Under the pieces are notes generated by a model, which saw nothing but the letters and a program-made list of their open reading frames with translations, did not search any database and was not told where the DNA came from. A stretch of DNA of 64,000 nucleotides, from contig CM023533.1 of the NCBI GenBank assembly GCA_013350335.1, forward strand, positions 26,642,869 through 26,706,868, read 5' to 3'. Below are positions 12,526 to 24,900 of the stretch, one piece after another; within the stretch, counting starts at the first letter, position 1; every line of letters begins with the position of its first letter. The position numbers and the translations under genes are program-made. The stretch is from Chimonanthus salicifolius (taxonomy: Eukaryota > Streptophyta > Magnoliopsida > Laurales > Calycanthaceae).

Positions 12526-14583
12526 GGGCTGCGTTTGGATGGAGGGTAATTTTTATAGAGATGACCTCTATTAGGTAGGGGTGATCTTTGAACTGGGATT
12601 ACCCTTATCTTGTTTGGTAATTATAGTGGTAAAGTAAAACCTTACCCTAAGGGTAAAAATCTTATTTGGTAACTATAAGTAAGGGTAACATGATATATTA
12701 ATATTTTTTTATTTTTTTTTATAAAATATAATTATTAAATAATATTCATGAAGTAAATTCTAATAATATAACTTATAATAATATTATCTAATTTTTATAA
12801 ATTATTTTTCATAATTATAATTTAAAATGAAAACTTGCATTCTAATATTAAAAAAATAAATAAAGATTTTTTTATAGTACTATTTTAAATCCCAATAAAT
12901 AAATAAAAAATATCAACATATCTCTTCATAAAAATTATAATTATTATTTTTTATAGTATATGAATTTAATAAAAATATTAATTCTCATAAAATTATTAAT
13001 ACGTCAGTTTATCCCTATTCAAGGGTAACTCCTATAAAAATTTATCCCTCACCCAAATGCATCATATTGAAAATGTTGCAGAAATTTTATTTTTATATTA
13101 TACAGATTTAATAAAATTATTAATTCTCATAAAATTGTTAATATGTCAGTTTACCTCTACGTACAATTACCCCTACTCAAGGGTAACTCCTGTGAAAATT
13201 TACCCCTCACTAAAATGCATCACGTTGAAAATGTTGCAGAAATTTTATTTTTATATTATATAGATTTAATAAAATTATTAATTCTCATAAGATTGTTAAT
13301 ATGTCAGTTTACCCCTACTTACAATTACCCCTGCTCAAGGGTAACTCCTGTAAAAATTTACCCCTTACCCAAATGCATCATATTGAAAATGTTGTAGAAA
13401 TTTTATTTTTATATTATATAGATTTAATAAAATTATTAATTCTCATAAAATTGTTAATATGTCAGTTTTCCCTTACTTATAATTACCCCTACTCAAGGGT
13501 AACCCCAATGCATCACGTTGAAAATGTTGCAGAAATTTTATTTTTATATTATATAGATTTAATAAAATTATTAATTCTCATAAAATTGTTAATATGTCAG
13601 TTTACCCCTACGTACAATTACCCTTACTCAAGGGTAACCCCTGTAAAAGTTTACCCCTCACTAAAATGCATCACGTTGAAAATATTGAAGAAATTTTATT
13701 TTTATATTATATAGTTTTAATAAATTTATTAATTCTCATAAAATTGTTAATATGTCAATTTATCCCTACTTACAATTACCTCTACTCAAGGGTAACTCCT
13801 GTAAAAATTTACCCTTCACCCAAATGCACCATGTTGAAAATGTTGTAGAAATTTTATTTTTATATTATATAGATTCAATAAAATTATTATTCTCATAAAA
13901 TTATTAATATGTCAGTTTACCCCTACTCAAGGGTAACCCCTGTAAAAATTTACTCTTCACCCAAATGCATCACGTTGAAAATGTTGACACATTTTAAAAT
14001 AATCTTCTAATAGAATAGATTGTTAATTACCCTTAAAGAGATTATCATGAATTTCAAACTTTTTCAGAGTTTTGAGACGCTATCGAAATTTCGACAGAAT
14101 CACCCCTTAAAAATAGAACATTTTGACAAATACATTTCAAAAAATTATATAATATATAATTGAAAAATAGAGGAAGGCACGGGATAAATACGGGAAAGAT
14201 TTCCTTAAAAAATAATAAATAAATAAAAAGCCACTATTATTATTTTAAATTTCAATAAATAAATAAATAAATAATTCATATCTCTTCATAAAAAAATATA
14301 ATTTGTTATTTGGTGATATGAAATTTATCAAATAGAAATAATAGAGTGTTTTTAAAAAAAATAAAAGCCAAGTACTCACCATTTGTAAAAAAAAGAAATT
14401 CTCATGAGCAAAAGGGAAGGTAAAGAGGGGTATTCATTCTTGAATACCCCAAGCCTCATGAAGGGTATTCAAAAGAGAGACAAATAAAAATTTGAATTTT
14501 TACCCTTATCCCCTTATTACCAAACGGGGATGACAAGAGGCAACGGACGATTACCCTCTCTTACCTCCATCCAAAGGCAGTCT
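12526..14583. mobile_element. TIR element of about 2.06 kb with internal tandem array
   Basis: The left end GGGCTGCGTTTGGATGGAGG pairs with the reverse complement of the right end, AGACTGCCTTTGGATGGAGG. The hexamer ACTCTA flanks both sides (12520-12525 and 14584-14589), a probable target duplication. The interior is AT-rich without a transposase and holds a 158-bp tandem array. A block around 12865-12975 recurs in direct orientation near 14230-14345. A shorter relative in reverse orientation lies at 39497-39775. Superfamily uncertain. Confidence 0.65.
12960..13985 (+). repeat. Tandem array, about 158-bp unit, about 6-7 copies
   Basis: The marker GTCAGTTT (or GTCAATTT) falls at 13003, 13145, 13303, 13461, 13596, 13754 and 13911. 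Spacings are 142, 158, 158, 135, 158 and 157, so the unit is 158 bp with two shortened units. Each unit has an AT-rich half and a half with TTACCCCTAC and CTCAAGGGTAAC. The overlapping open frames here are repeats of the same unit and are not genes. Confidence 0.9.
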
Positions 14584-15152
14584 ACTCTAAAGGTACACCA
14601 AGTTAATCTACAAGGGTTGTTCAAACACGTCACGTCCCTGCTTCCCGGATGCAACTAGCTGAAACGGTGATGAATTTGAAAGGAATCCTAATCGCTGTAA
14701 CGCAGCATCCTGCAAAGCGACTTCGACAGATCTCAGCCGTCAAAAAGATATGGATTTGAACACGAATTTGGCGTTACGGCCCTTTAGCTGCCACCCAACA
14801 GCTTTCATGGAATCTATAAGAGAAAACTACGCGTCAAGGTTGAAAATTTGATACTTAAAAAAAAAAAATTGTTAAAACTGGCCAATTCACCAATTTATCT
14901 GGTCATATTTTTAATTAGATTTTCAAATATATAATAGATATAATATGAGGATTGTAACCATTCTATATTTGATGTACCATTGAAATTTAATTTCTTAAGT
15001 TGATGATATTATGAAAATTTTGTTAATTTATGTTTCATTCAAACTCAAAATAGAATAATTTAACAGGAACAATGTGAAAAGGCTTCTCCTGTGCACCAAG
15101 GCAACGAACTAATAGATAATTGTTTTTAAAATTTAATCACCAAAAATACATA
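14584..15152. other. Intergenic DNA, no gene seen
   Basis: No exon or named repeat recognised. Confidence 0.45.
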
Positions 15153-15341
15153 CTCCCTCTATCTCAAATTAATTGTCCTATATAGATTTTAAAATTGTCC
15201 CAAAATAGTTGTCTCATTTATACTAAATTAGTATAAAGTGTGTTGAAAATGAATGAGATCACATAAAATGCTAGCCTTATATAGAGTTCTTTAAAACACA
15301 CAAATATTTCAAATGAGACCACTGAAATAAGACAGAAGGAA
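15153..15341. mobile_element. Stowaway-like MITE, copy 1
   Basis: Starts CTCCCTCTATCTCAAATTA after a TA and ends GACAGAAGGAA before a TA, the Tc1/mariner (Stowaway) pattern. Nearly the whole sequence aligns to the copy at 40004-40184. Confidence 0.85.
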
Positions 15342-15966
15342 TATTATACAAGAAATTCATATTATACACTAATCATGAACTTTCAAATCCAATCATCCAT
15401 ATGAGCATAGCCGGGCCCCACCTAAGAGTGCTCCAAAGCCTCCAATTAAAACTTGAGCATGAATACCATGGTGATCTTTGCTTATATAAATTGATTGAAC
15501 ACTTTAAAAATATTAAATTGGATTTACTAAATTGGTGATACACCCATATACGCCATTTCAAGTCGGTCGGAATTTTTTACCCCCGGCAAAAATATAGAGA
15601 AGAGATGCTTACCGATACCGTCACATTTTAAGATTTGGATTTCATCATGTTACAGAAACCCTAAATAACCTAGGATTATATACGTTGAACCCAGAATAAA
15701 ACCAATCAGCTTCACATTGAACACCACACATGAAAATGTTTCAACTCTCAAGACAATAACCAGTTCATATAAGAGGAGAAAATTTGGTAAACCCACTGCA
15801 TTATTTGAGCCTATAAATAGTCCGGCTGACTTGTCAGCTTCAAAATTCCGCGCAGACAAAAATCTTGCAAATATAATCAAGGTCAGTGACTCACTCAAAT
15901 CACCCCTACATGAGCAGGAAATTTAACAAATGGAAGCTGCAGGCAGCTATCCTTTAAGCGGTGGGT
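15342..15966 (-). other. 3' flank of the ATP synthase g gene; no other gene seen
   Basis: Holds the 3' UTR of the downstream minus-strand gene and intergenic DNA between the convergent ACS7 and ATP synthase g genes. No clear AATAAA on the minus strand was spotted. Confidence 0.4.
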
Positions 15967-18900
15967 TCAAGGATAGTAGCCTGTGAATGTGAATCCCCTG
16001 CCCACTATCTCCCCAGCACAAAACCAAGCAAAACATTCCAGCCCAAAAAGCGCAGCTATACCGGCATCCTCAACCTTCAGCTCCTGCCTATGCCTCCACA
16101 GATGCTTAACAAAATCAATTTCCTTCCACAAAGCCTCATAGCGACCAGGAATGCTGCAATAAATCAAGTAATCAGGTTCGAAGTGGTAATCAGGTTCGAA
16201 GTGGATGCAGCACGACACATGCATATACATCTTCCTTCTTTGGAAGAGACAACACCAGAGACACACCATCTCTCCTTTTTCTTTTTCTTTTTCTTTTCTT
16301 CTCTCCTTTGGGAGAGGCAATAATAAGTGAGATCAATTAAGAAAGGAAATATATGCATAAAAGCATACGACCCCATGAGACTGGACTCACCACATCACCA
16401 ATGGACAAACAACATAATCAACCAGGGCTGTTCCACCAAAACAAAAATCAAAACAGAGACTTCCAGCGTTTTCTAAAATCCAAATTCAAAGGGCCAGTAA
16501 ATTTTCCTTACATGACAGCCATAGAACAATACTTGATTTGCATCTTTCTAGAATTGCCAATCTGGTCAAAGCTTTGTTCTTCAATAATACTTCCTCTCCC
16601 TTGAAATAAGCCAAACAATTGCCAGGGAAACAATTTCCACAATAATTGGACCTTTGGCAAGGGACCTGATCCCCAATACTCAATAAAAGCCTCGCAAGAA
16701 CAGGACAAAACAAGAGAAATAGAAAAGTAGTTGGGAAAAAATGCCATAAAAAAAAAGGCATTTATAAGGATATGATAGTATGATCAACTGACGGGTGATT
16801 AAGCCACGAATCAAGAACCTCCTGGCAATCAAATTGCCAAGATTCTATTTCATTGCAGTAAGCCAACCAATAAAAGGCCTGGTGCAGCAGGTTCCCAAAT
16901 AGATTTGAAAGGGAAAGGGGATGGGATAGGTTGCCAAGTCATATTCATGGAAATGAAATATTATCCTCAACCACAAGGAAATATTAAAATGTATGAAGCC
17001 AAGCATGAGCAAAACATATAACATACTGAATATGAGCTAAAAATGCCAACCCAAATGTATCCTGTTTATTCACCCATACACTGGACAGAATACTCCACAC
17101 CACATGATTTTCTTCTTTATTGATAAAATTCATAGCATGATTTGAACACACATGTAACACTTCAAAATTAGGTAGCAACCACAACATTTATGGATGCAAT
17201 AGACAGACGGAGACCAATTGTGCCATGTGCTTTTATCATCATGATTTGAATGACAACGAAAAAGATAATAAACATGCACATATGAGTTCCCATAAGATGG
17301 GTAATTGATTGCTTCTCTAGAGACCATTCAGTCTCATTTATGTTGTACCCACATTTTCCCTCCCTCCATAAAATCAATTACAATCCAAACCGATAATGAT
17401 AAGAGATAACTGAACATTATTAATTTGTTAAAAAGAGGACCAGAACTGAGGGAAAGGGTAGTCAAGAATTGGACAATGCAGTTACATAGATAAAAGAAAA
17501 TGCCAAATTAAAGGAATGAGCTACTATTGGCTTTAGTTGCACATGTGAAATACTGAGTTTACCACTACTGTTTCGACTAAATCAACTTCTTGGCTATTCT
17601 CTTCCACCTCGAAGAAGAAACTGCCACTTGTATCCCTTACAAGTGATTACAAGAGGCCTGATTTGTTCATGATAAAATCCACACTTCCTTGACCTTACCA
17701 TAGACCAAGCTAATGCATCCTTCAAGTCACCACCCACCACCACCACAACCATTTCACCATGAAGCTTTCCTCAACAATTTGGAGGGGGCTTATTGTATCC
17801 GTGGATTAGTCTCACCTCCACATTGGGTGGGATACCCATGTTATTCAACAAAATAAAATAAAAAATAAAAAAGCAATCCTTGTCATTTCAAGAAAGAAAA
17901 AAAAAAATTGCAATCCTTCCTTGATGGTTAGAATCTCTGCCCTACTGAAGTCACCCACCACAGCCAGTACCTAAAGATGACAACATTTTCATCTTCTCAG
18001 TGGTGCCTCCCAACTCAATGGTCCGTAGATTTCCTATAGAGCTTCCTTTAATATCTAACTTGAATCCTCCAATGTGCATGTACTTGGGTATGAGGTCCAA
18101 TCAAATATCAGCATGACTGGATCAATGAAGTCATATCTTAAAAAATCCCAAAAATTAATGGCATCATAGGGCATAAGTTTAATTTAATGATGAGCATAAC
18201 TTTAATGGGATCAAACAAGGTGAGGATCCAATTCATAGGGATAGATAAATGTCAGGGGGAATTCGTGTAAATGGGGCCAGGTTGGGTCCCTTTGGGCAAA
18301 GACTGCAAGTAAAGTGAAAGGGATCTTGGCCTTTGGGAAGATCTCCACCCTATGGAATCAAGGAAGACTCACTTCTAGGCTCCTAGCCATGACCAAGCCC
18401 ACGAGTAGGGATGGCTATTTAGCCCAAAAGCAAGAAAAGTCTGACTTGATAAAAATAGGCTTGAGCATTAATTTCATCCCAAATGATAATCAGAACCGGT
18501 CTTGAGCAATAAATCAATGCCCATTTAAAATCGAAGAAGCTTGATTTCATGCTTGCTTAGGCCTGAAGCTTGAAGACCTGCCCGAAATATAAATAAATAT
18601 ACAAAGACCTAGGGTATGGATTAGTATAATGACCCAGTGTAAAGGAGGAAAAGAGGTACTTCTTACCACAACCAAACCCTAAGGTGCTGTTAGTCATTTT
18701 CTAATGATGAAAAATAAGAACCATGGAATATGTGACCCTTCTTTCTTCTAAAATGGAATGATGACTCTTTCTCAAGACCAGAAGAAATGTGACATTTTCC
18801 TCTCCTTCCAAGGAATCCATTGCCCATAAGGCGGAATAGGAAGATTACGGAGGAAAAAAGGGAGGTTTTCCTCTTTCATCAAGACATTGCATTACTCATT

Positions 18901-21900
18901 TTCAATGAAAATAAAGATTTTGTCGCAAACAACCAAAATGTTGGGTTTTCACAACCCTGGCAAGAGGCCAGATTTCATGGCACTTGTTTAATGAATAGAA
19001 TCCTAACATATTTTTTTCTGAATAAATGCTTTCCTTGAGGAAATAGAGAAACAACCTCTAAAGTAAGGTGCCAAAATCCAGGTCTCACACCTTATTCCCT
19101 CTATCATCTCTTCTTTTTGTCTCCACTCATTTCATTTTCTCTTCTATTTTTCACCTTAGTTAATTCCTTTTCTTGTTCTTGTTCTTTCTCTTCTTTCCCA
19201 TTTTATTGACTATTATTTGTCTCCTTGTCATTACTTATGTTTTCCTTCTGCCTTTCTCTTCAAATCCCTTTTTTTTTTTTTCTCCACTTCTGATATTTCA
19301 TTTATTCTTCTCTCTTCCTTTTCTTCTTCTGTGATTTTTTCCTAATTTTCATTTTTACTCTTGCTCAGTTTTCTCTACTCATCTCTTCCTTTTCCTCTTT
19401 TCTTTTTCTTTCTATTTCTTCTTTTTTTTATTTTTCTTGTTTTCTCTACCAATTTTATTTTTCTATTTTTTCTTTTTCCTCTAATTTCTCATATGGTTCT
19501 CTTCATTTTTCCCTTTCCTATTTTCTCTTTACTCTTTTGCTTTTCCCACTACTAGATTCCAACTTTCTTCTTTGTTTATTTCCCTCTACATTTTTTCCCC
19601 TCTTTTCTATTCGGCTTGAGCTTCCTAACAGGTTTTGCGGACTTGCTGGGATAAGCTTGAGCAAATGTCTTAAGCCAATGGCAGGCTTGGGCCTTCCTTT
19701 CTGGAATCAGGCTCGACCTCGAGCTGGATGTAACGCAAGTCCAACCAAGCTCGTCGAGTTGCCATCCCTACCATGGAGAAACCCTTTAAAATTCTTCCAC
19801 TCCTCTCTTTCTATTAGATTTTTGTGGATCATGATTGTCAGATATTTACTAGTGATCACATCCCCACTAGTCCGGTCATGAATTGAGCTCCACACTAAAC
19901 TTGCAGGGGGTCAAAGGTGAGCAGCGTCCCCTTGTCCGAGGCACGACCCCCAAGCCGAATTTTGTAATGGAGGGCAATTTTGTAATTTTCACATTACATA
20001 TTTTTTAGCCCTAATTAGGACAGTATATAATATCTCTTTGCATGAAAGAGAGGTGAGAGATCGAAAATTGTAACAGGCACGTTGTCTCTTCTTCGTCTTT
20101 TTGCTTTGAGAATAGTTGATCTAGTTTGAATCCGTGGATGTACCGAAAGGGAACCATGTAAATCCTTGTGTCTCTGTGTGTGATTGACTTGTGTTTTGTT
20201 CTTTCGACTATTGCTTGTACGCTTCTATTCCCAATACTTTCTACAATCCCAATCAACAATAACAGGATCCTTGTTCATAGAAGTTGACCACCCCTCTTGG
20301 AAGGACATTGTCCATCCATCCATTAGGGATCTAAAAAATCTTGACACCCAAGCAATAAGCAATGGGTCAAAGAAGGTATGCCATAAAAAACTCATAGAAG
20401 TGTAGCTAAGAATAAGTGGTCTACTAGTTCTTCATCCAACTAAGAGAGAGCATGGATATTCAAGAGTAAAAACTTATGAGACTTGATGCAATCAAGGGTT
20501 AAGATGAATTTCCAACCCTACCTCCATGGAAAACGGAAGTTAGAGGTAGGTTGGATTAGAGGAAAATGGACTGGCTTGAAAGGCACCATCAAATTTCTCC
20601 ACCCATACTCTTATCACTTGCTTCAAAACGGATACACACTCCATTTATCATCTTTAAAAGAATTTCCAAGTGGCAATTACATATTCCATAAGGATCCTCT
20701 GAAAGGAGTCCTAAACCAACCTTTCTCCTTGACTTTCTAAACACTCCTTAATGAGGGCTCCTTCTTGAGATGATATGGTATGCAACCTTATCGAAGGGAT
20801 TTAAGATCACCACCACCTAACTACACATCCTATCAAAACCTGACCTTCTTTCCTTTGTTCCTTTACCCCAAACCACCTTAAGCGGCTTCCCTCATTTTCC
20901 CATATATTGGGGCTACTTTCAAGGTTCCATTTATGTGTTTGCTTCTAATTCTATCTTTTAATGTTATTCTTCCCATCCATATTAGAAAGGACATTTCCAT
21001 TATCACTCATTGTCCAATTTTTTCCATAATTGCCCAATACTCAGCTTTGTAAAACAATGCTAACCTAACATTCATTTTATAAAACCTTTCTTTTAATCTG
21101 AACAACACTCTTCTATCGCATAGTATTCCACTAGCTTGCCTACATTAAGCCCACCCCTCTCCAATTCTATGAGCTATATCAAGACCTATTCCTCCATTTG
21201 ATTCAATATTTGCACCTAAGTATCTAAATTTTATCGCATCATGCTACCGTTTCATTCCCAATTTTAATTGACTCCCATTCTATGTTCTTCAAATCACTAT
21301 ATTTAGACTCCATGGATTTTGTTTTCACTTTGCATACTGTCAACCCATTCGTCTATAAGGGTTTTGTCCATAATTCCAACTTTTCATTTAAGTGATTCTT
21401 TGTTTCACCAATTAGAACTATAACATCTGCAAATGGCATAAAGCATGGTGGCCTAATGGGAATAATCCAAGTGGACCTAAAGACATGTAGTTTTCTTACA
21501 AAGTTGAGCTTATGTTGAATCTTTCAACAAATATGTCCAACATGGATGGCTACCTAAATTAGCCCCAATGAGTAAGCCCAAATAATTAAAAAGGAAAAGT
21601 AATTAACTTGTCTGTTAAGCTGTGAAGAAACGCCAACAAATGCACTGTTTGCTATGTTCATAGTAGTCAAGGAACATACTTACATGTCAAGCCAAATTTT
21701 GATTGGTGCACTTATTTAGATAGTTTAAAATATGTGATTAGTGTATATAGTTGCTTAACTTCTGTCTTTATCAGATCAATATAAACAAAAATGTTTTTAA
21801 TTCATCTAAAACACCAAAATGCAGGAGCAATTGGGCTTTGAGAGATATTAAACAAATATTATTATATTCATAGATAAGTATATTAGATACTAATTAGAGT

Positions 21901-24900
21901 TTCTAATTATGTATTGCTAGCTAAGAATATTAACTAGGATAACTAATTACAATTATCAAAAAATAAAGAACTGTTACAGAAATTTCTTCTTAAACACCAA
22001 ACTTAATTAAGATAAACCGCATTAGAGCTAGGCAAAGTGCAAAATGGGAATGGAGCCTCAGCATGAAGTTTGGTGCACCTAAGGCACCTCTTTGACTACC
22101 ACAGCTAAGTTGACTCAAGTAATTGACACCAGTTCAGTAACATCCCAAAATTGTTAATGCATTACAAACCTGCTAACCATGGAAGGATAGAATTCAAACC
22201 CACCATAGCAGTAACAAATGTTGATCTATCCTGATCACCAGTACAGGTTCCATCAAGTCTAGGTTGTTCTTAGCATCAACATCATCTCCCACAAGTTATT
22301 GCATCCAAAAAAAAACCTAGAGTAAAGGATTTTGAATTTTTATGTTCTAGCTTTTGTGTGCATGCACTCTTGCATGGAAACAGTAACCTGGCTCGAACTC
22401 AAAACTGTTATCGTTATAAAAGTGAGGTTTTCCAATAATCCTACATTTGAGGCTTTTTTTTTTTTTTTTGAATGATCTAGATTTGATGTTGTTATCATGT
22501 ATTGTATTGCTCAGCCTTTAGAGCAACATGATACAAGACATACATATAACTAGTTAATGCAGAGTAAATCTCTTTTTCTTAAGAAACTGATATGCATATC
22601 TGTATTAGAATAACTCAGATAATACAGGTGCATCTGCTGATAACTATAACTATGTTAATTTTCTGTTTGCTTGATAGTTGATAGACACCCAGGTTGCATC
22701 ACAATCACATAAAAATAACGGAAACATTACCCAAATTGTTACCAGACAGTAGGCTAAAATTTGTTACATGCCAGACCTTAGCCAACTGAAGAGGTGAATG
22801 TGGAAATATGGACTCTTGAAAATTGGGGTGAGATGGGCGGAAGCGGTGGCAACCTCCATCTCCCATATCATCATTTCATCATCATACGTTCATGCAGAAT
22901 CAGAGTTCAAAAATATTTTTAGGATCCTTCCATAGGATTATACAGAACATGGAAAAAGAGGTAAAAACAAACGTAAAAAACTGTGATAATAGACAGCATG
23001 GTCTTCAGTGGGACTGGGGCTTCATCAGTGGTCCACTCTAAGCCCTTATTTATCTTCCTTGGTTATGAACAACTTAAATATTATAAATGCAAGATAAAGT
23101 TCCTTGATGTATGTTGTTTGTAGTGGTCATCTAGTAGTAGTTTTGCTGATTTTCTTATGCTTTTTTTATACCCTTTTCTTTGAAATTTAGAGGTTCATTA
23201 AAGACAAAAAGGGAAATAAGAAGAGCCATGGAGCTTAGATGAAAAGTTCTAGCCTGATCTAGTCTGAAAAGGAGACAAACTAAAAAAGAATGATAAAATG
23301 AAAGCATAGATGCTATCGATGGATTTTACATTATAATACTAATCATCATTAACATCAAAGCCTTATCCTGAGTACATGGAGTTGGCTTTTTGAGTTATAC
23401 TCTTCCATCAACTCCATCAGCAATCATGTTCTCCATCACCCTACTATGTATCAAATCCTATCTTACCACCTCGATTCATATCTTCAACTATTTTTCCCTT
23501 ATCCTAATACCTTCTATGTTTAATCTTTCCAACACTTTGCACTAGGATTGTTTCTAATCTTTATGGATGTGTACAAACCGTCTTAAACAACGTTTTCCCA
23601 TCCTTTTTTTTTTTTTTTTTGTCTTTCTATCAGAGAAACTGTTACTTTCACCAATGCTCATTTCTAATTCTATCATTTATTGTTACACTACACATCTATT
23701 TTATCATATGCATCTTTGTCACCAGTACTATATCTCCTTGCCTTTTCTTCATTGCCCAACATATAGCTCTAGATGGTATTGGAGGTCAAAGATTGTCTTA
23801 TAAAAATGCCTCTTCAATCGATATGGCACTCTTCCATCACATAACACCCCACCAGCTTGCCTATACTTTGCCCACTCTATGTCTGTCCTAATAGCCATAT
23901 CCAAATCAGGCCATCAATTTCGTTCTACAATTGCTCCCAAGTATTAATCTCTCAATGTGGTACCAAGTCATTTTCAATTTTAATCCATTCATCGTACTCT
24001 CAAACCCCTAAACAGACACTCCATATATTTTATCTTTGTGACTTTGTCCTTCTGAATTTGGATTGTTTCCTTCAATAATCTTCCTCTGAATTTCCAACTT
24101 ACTATTTAGCTAGTTTCTTGTCTCACTAACGAGAACACGTCATCTACAAAATTGACCAGTCTTTCTTGAAATGCAACACTTAAACCCCTCCTTGCCAAGC
24201 TTATTAGCAATTGTTGGCCAAATGTGCTTATAAGGAAGGAGAATCTCCATGGTTCCTTACCATAAGGATGAAACAGAGTTGACAAATGATTACCGCTGCA
24301 ACCATAAAGATTGTGGGTAATCCACTTTTAGTTGGCAAATGGTTCCTTACTATAGCATATAACATAGTTGACAAATGATTACCGCTGCAAATAAAGATTG
24401 TCGTAATCCTCTTTTAGTGGGCAAATGATTCCACTGATAAGAGAGGAGAATCTCCATGGTTCCTTACTATAGCACACAACATAGTTGGCGAATAATTACC
24501 ACTGCAACCATAAAGAATGTGGGTAATCCACTTTTACTCCCCAAGCACACAGACATGCAATAAAACAAAGATTGGGAAAAAAGATGTAAAAGAATCAATC
24601 ATAGTTAATTTAATTCACGTACCATTTCACAAGCAAAAAAAGAAATAAAGAAGTAGATACAAAATTGGATCAAGCTATTTCCAAATCCACTAATATGCAA
24701 AAAAAAAAAATGTTCAACCACGCAAAAGGGTGCAAGATATTACTCAATGCACCCCTATGTATGGTCCACTTTTGCCCTATGGACCCATTAGCAAGGTCTA
24801 CGCTTGAACATGCGACCTACCAAAATCACCTTGATTGGAACTAGTGAAGCTATTATTTAAAGGTCAGAAAAGTTTAGAGATCAAAAATAAAATAATTTAC

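Noticed and set aside
13057..13848. Four overlapping open frames with repeated amino acids
   Set aside because: They are translations of the 158-bp AT-rich repeat; no start context, no splice partners and no family resemblance.
12960..13985. Direct repeats resembling a CRISPR array
   Set aside because: The unit is 158 bp, contiguous and without unique spacers, inside a plant TIR element. It is a simple tandem array.
19361..19881. Phe/Leu-rich open frames
   Set aside because: They arise from the pyrimidine-rich tract.
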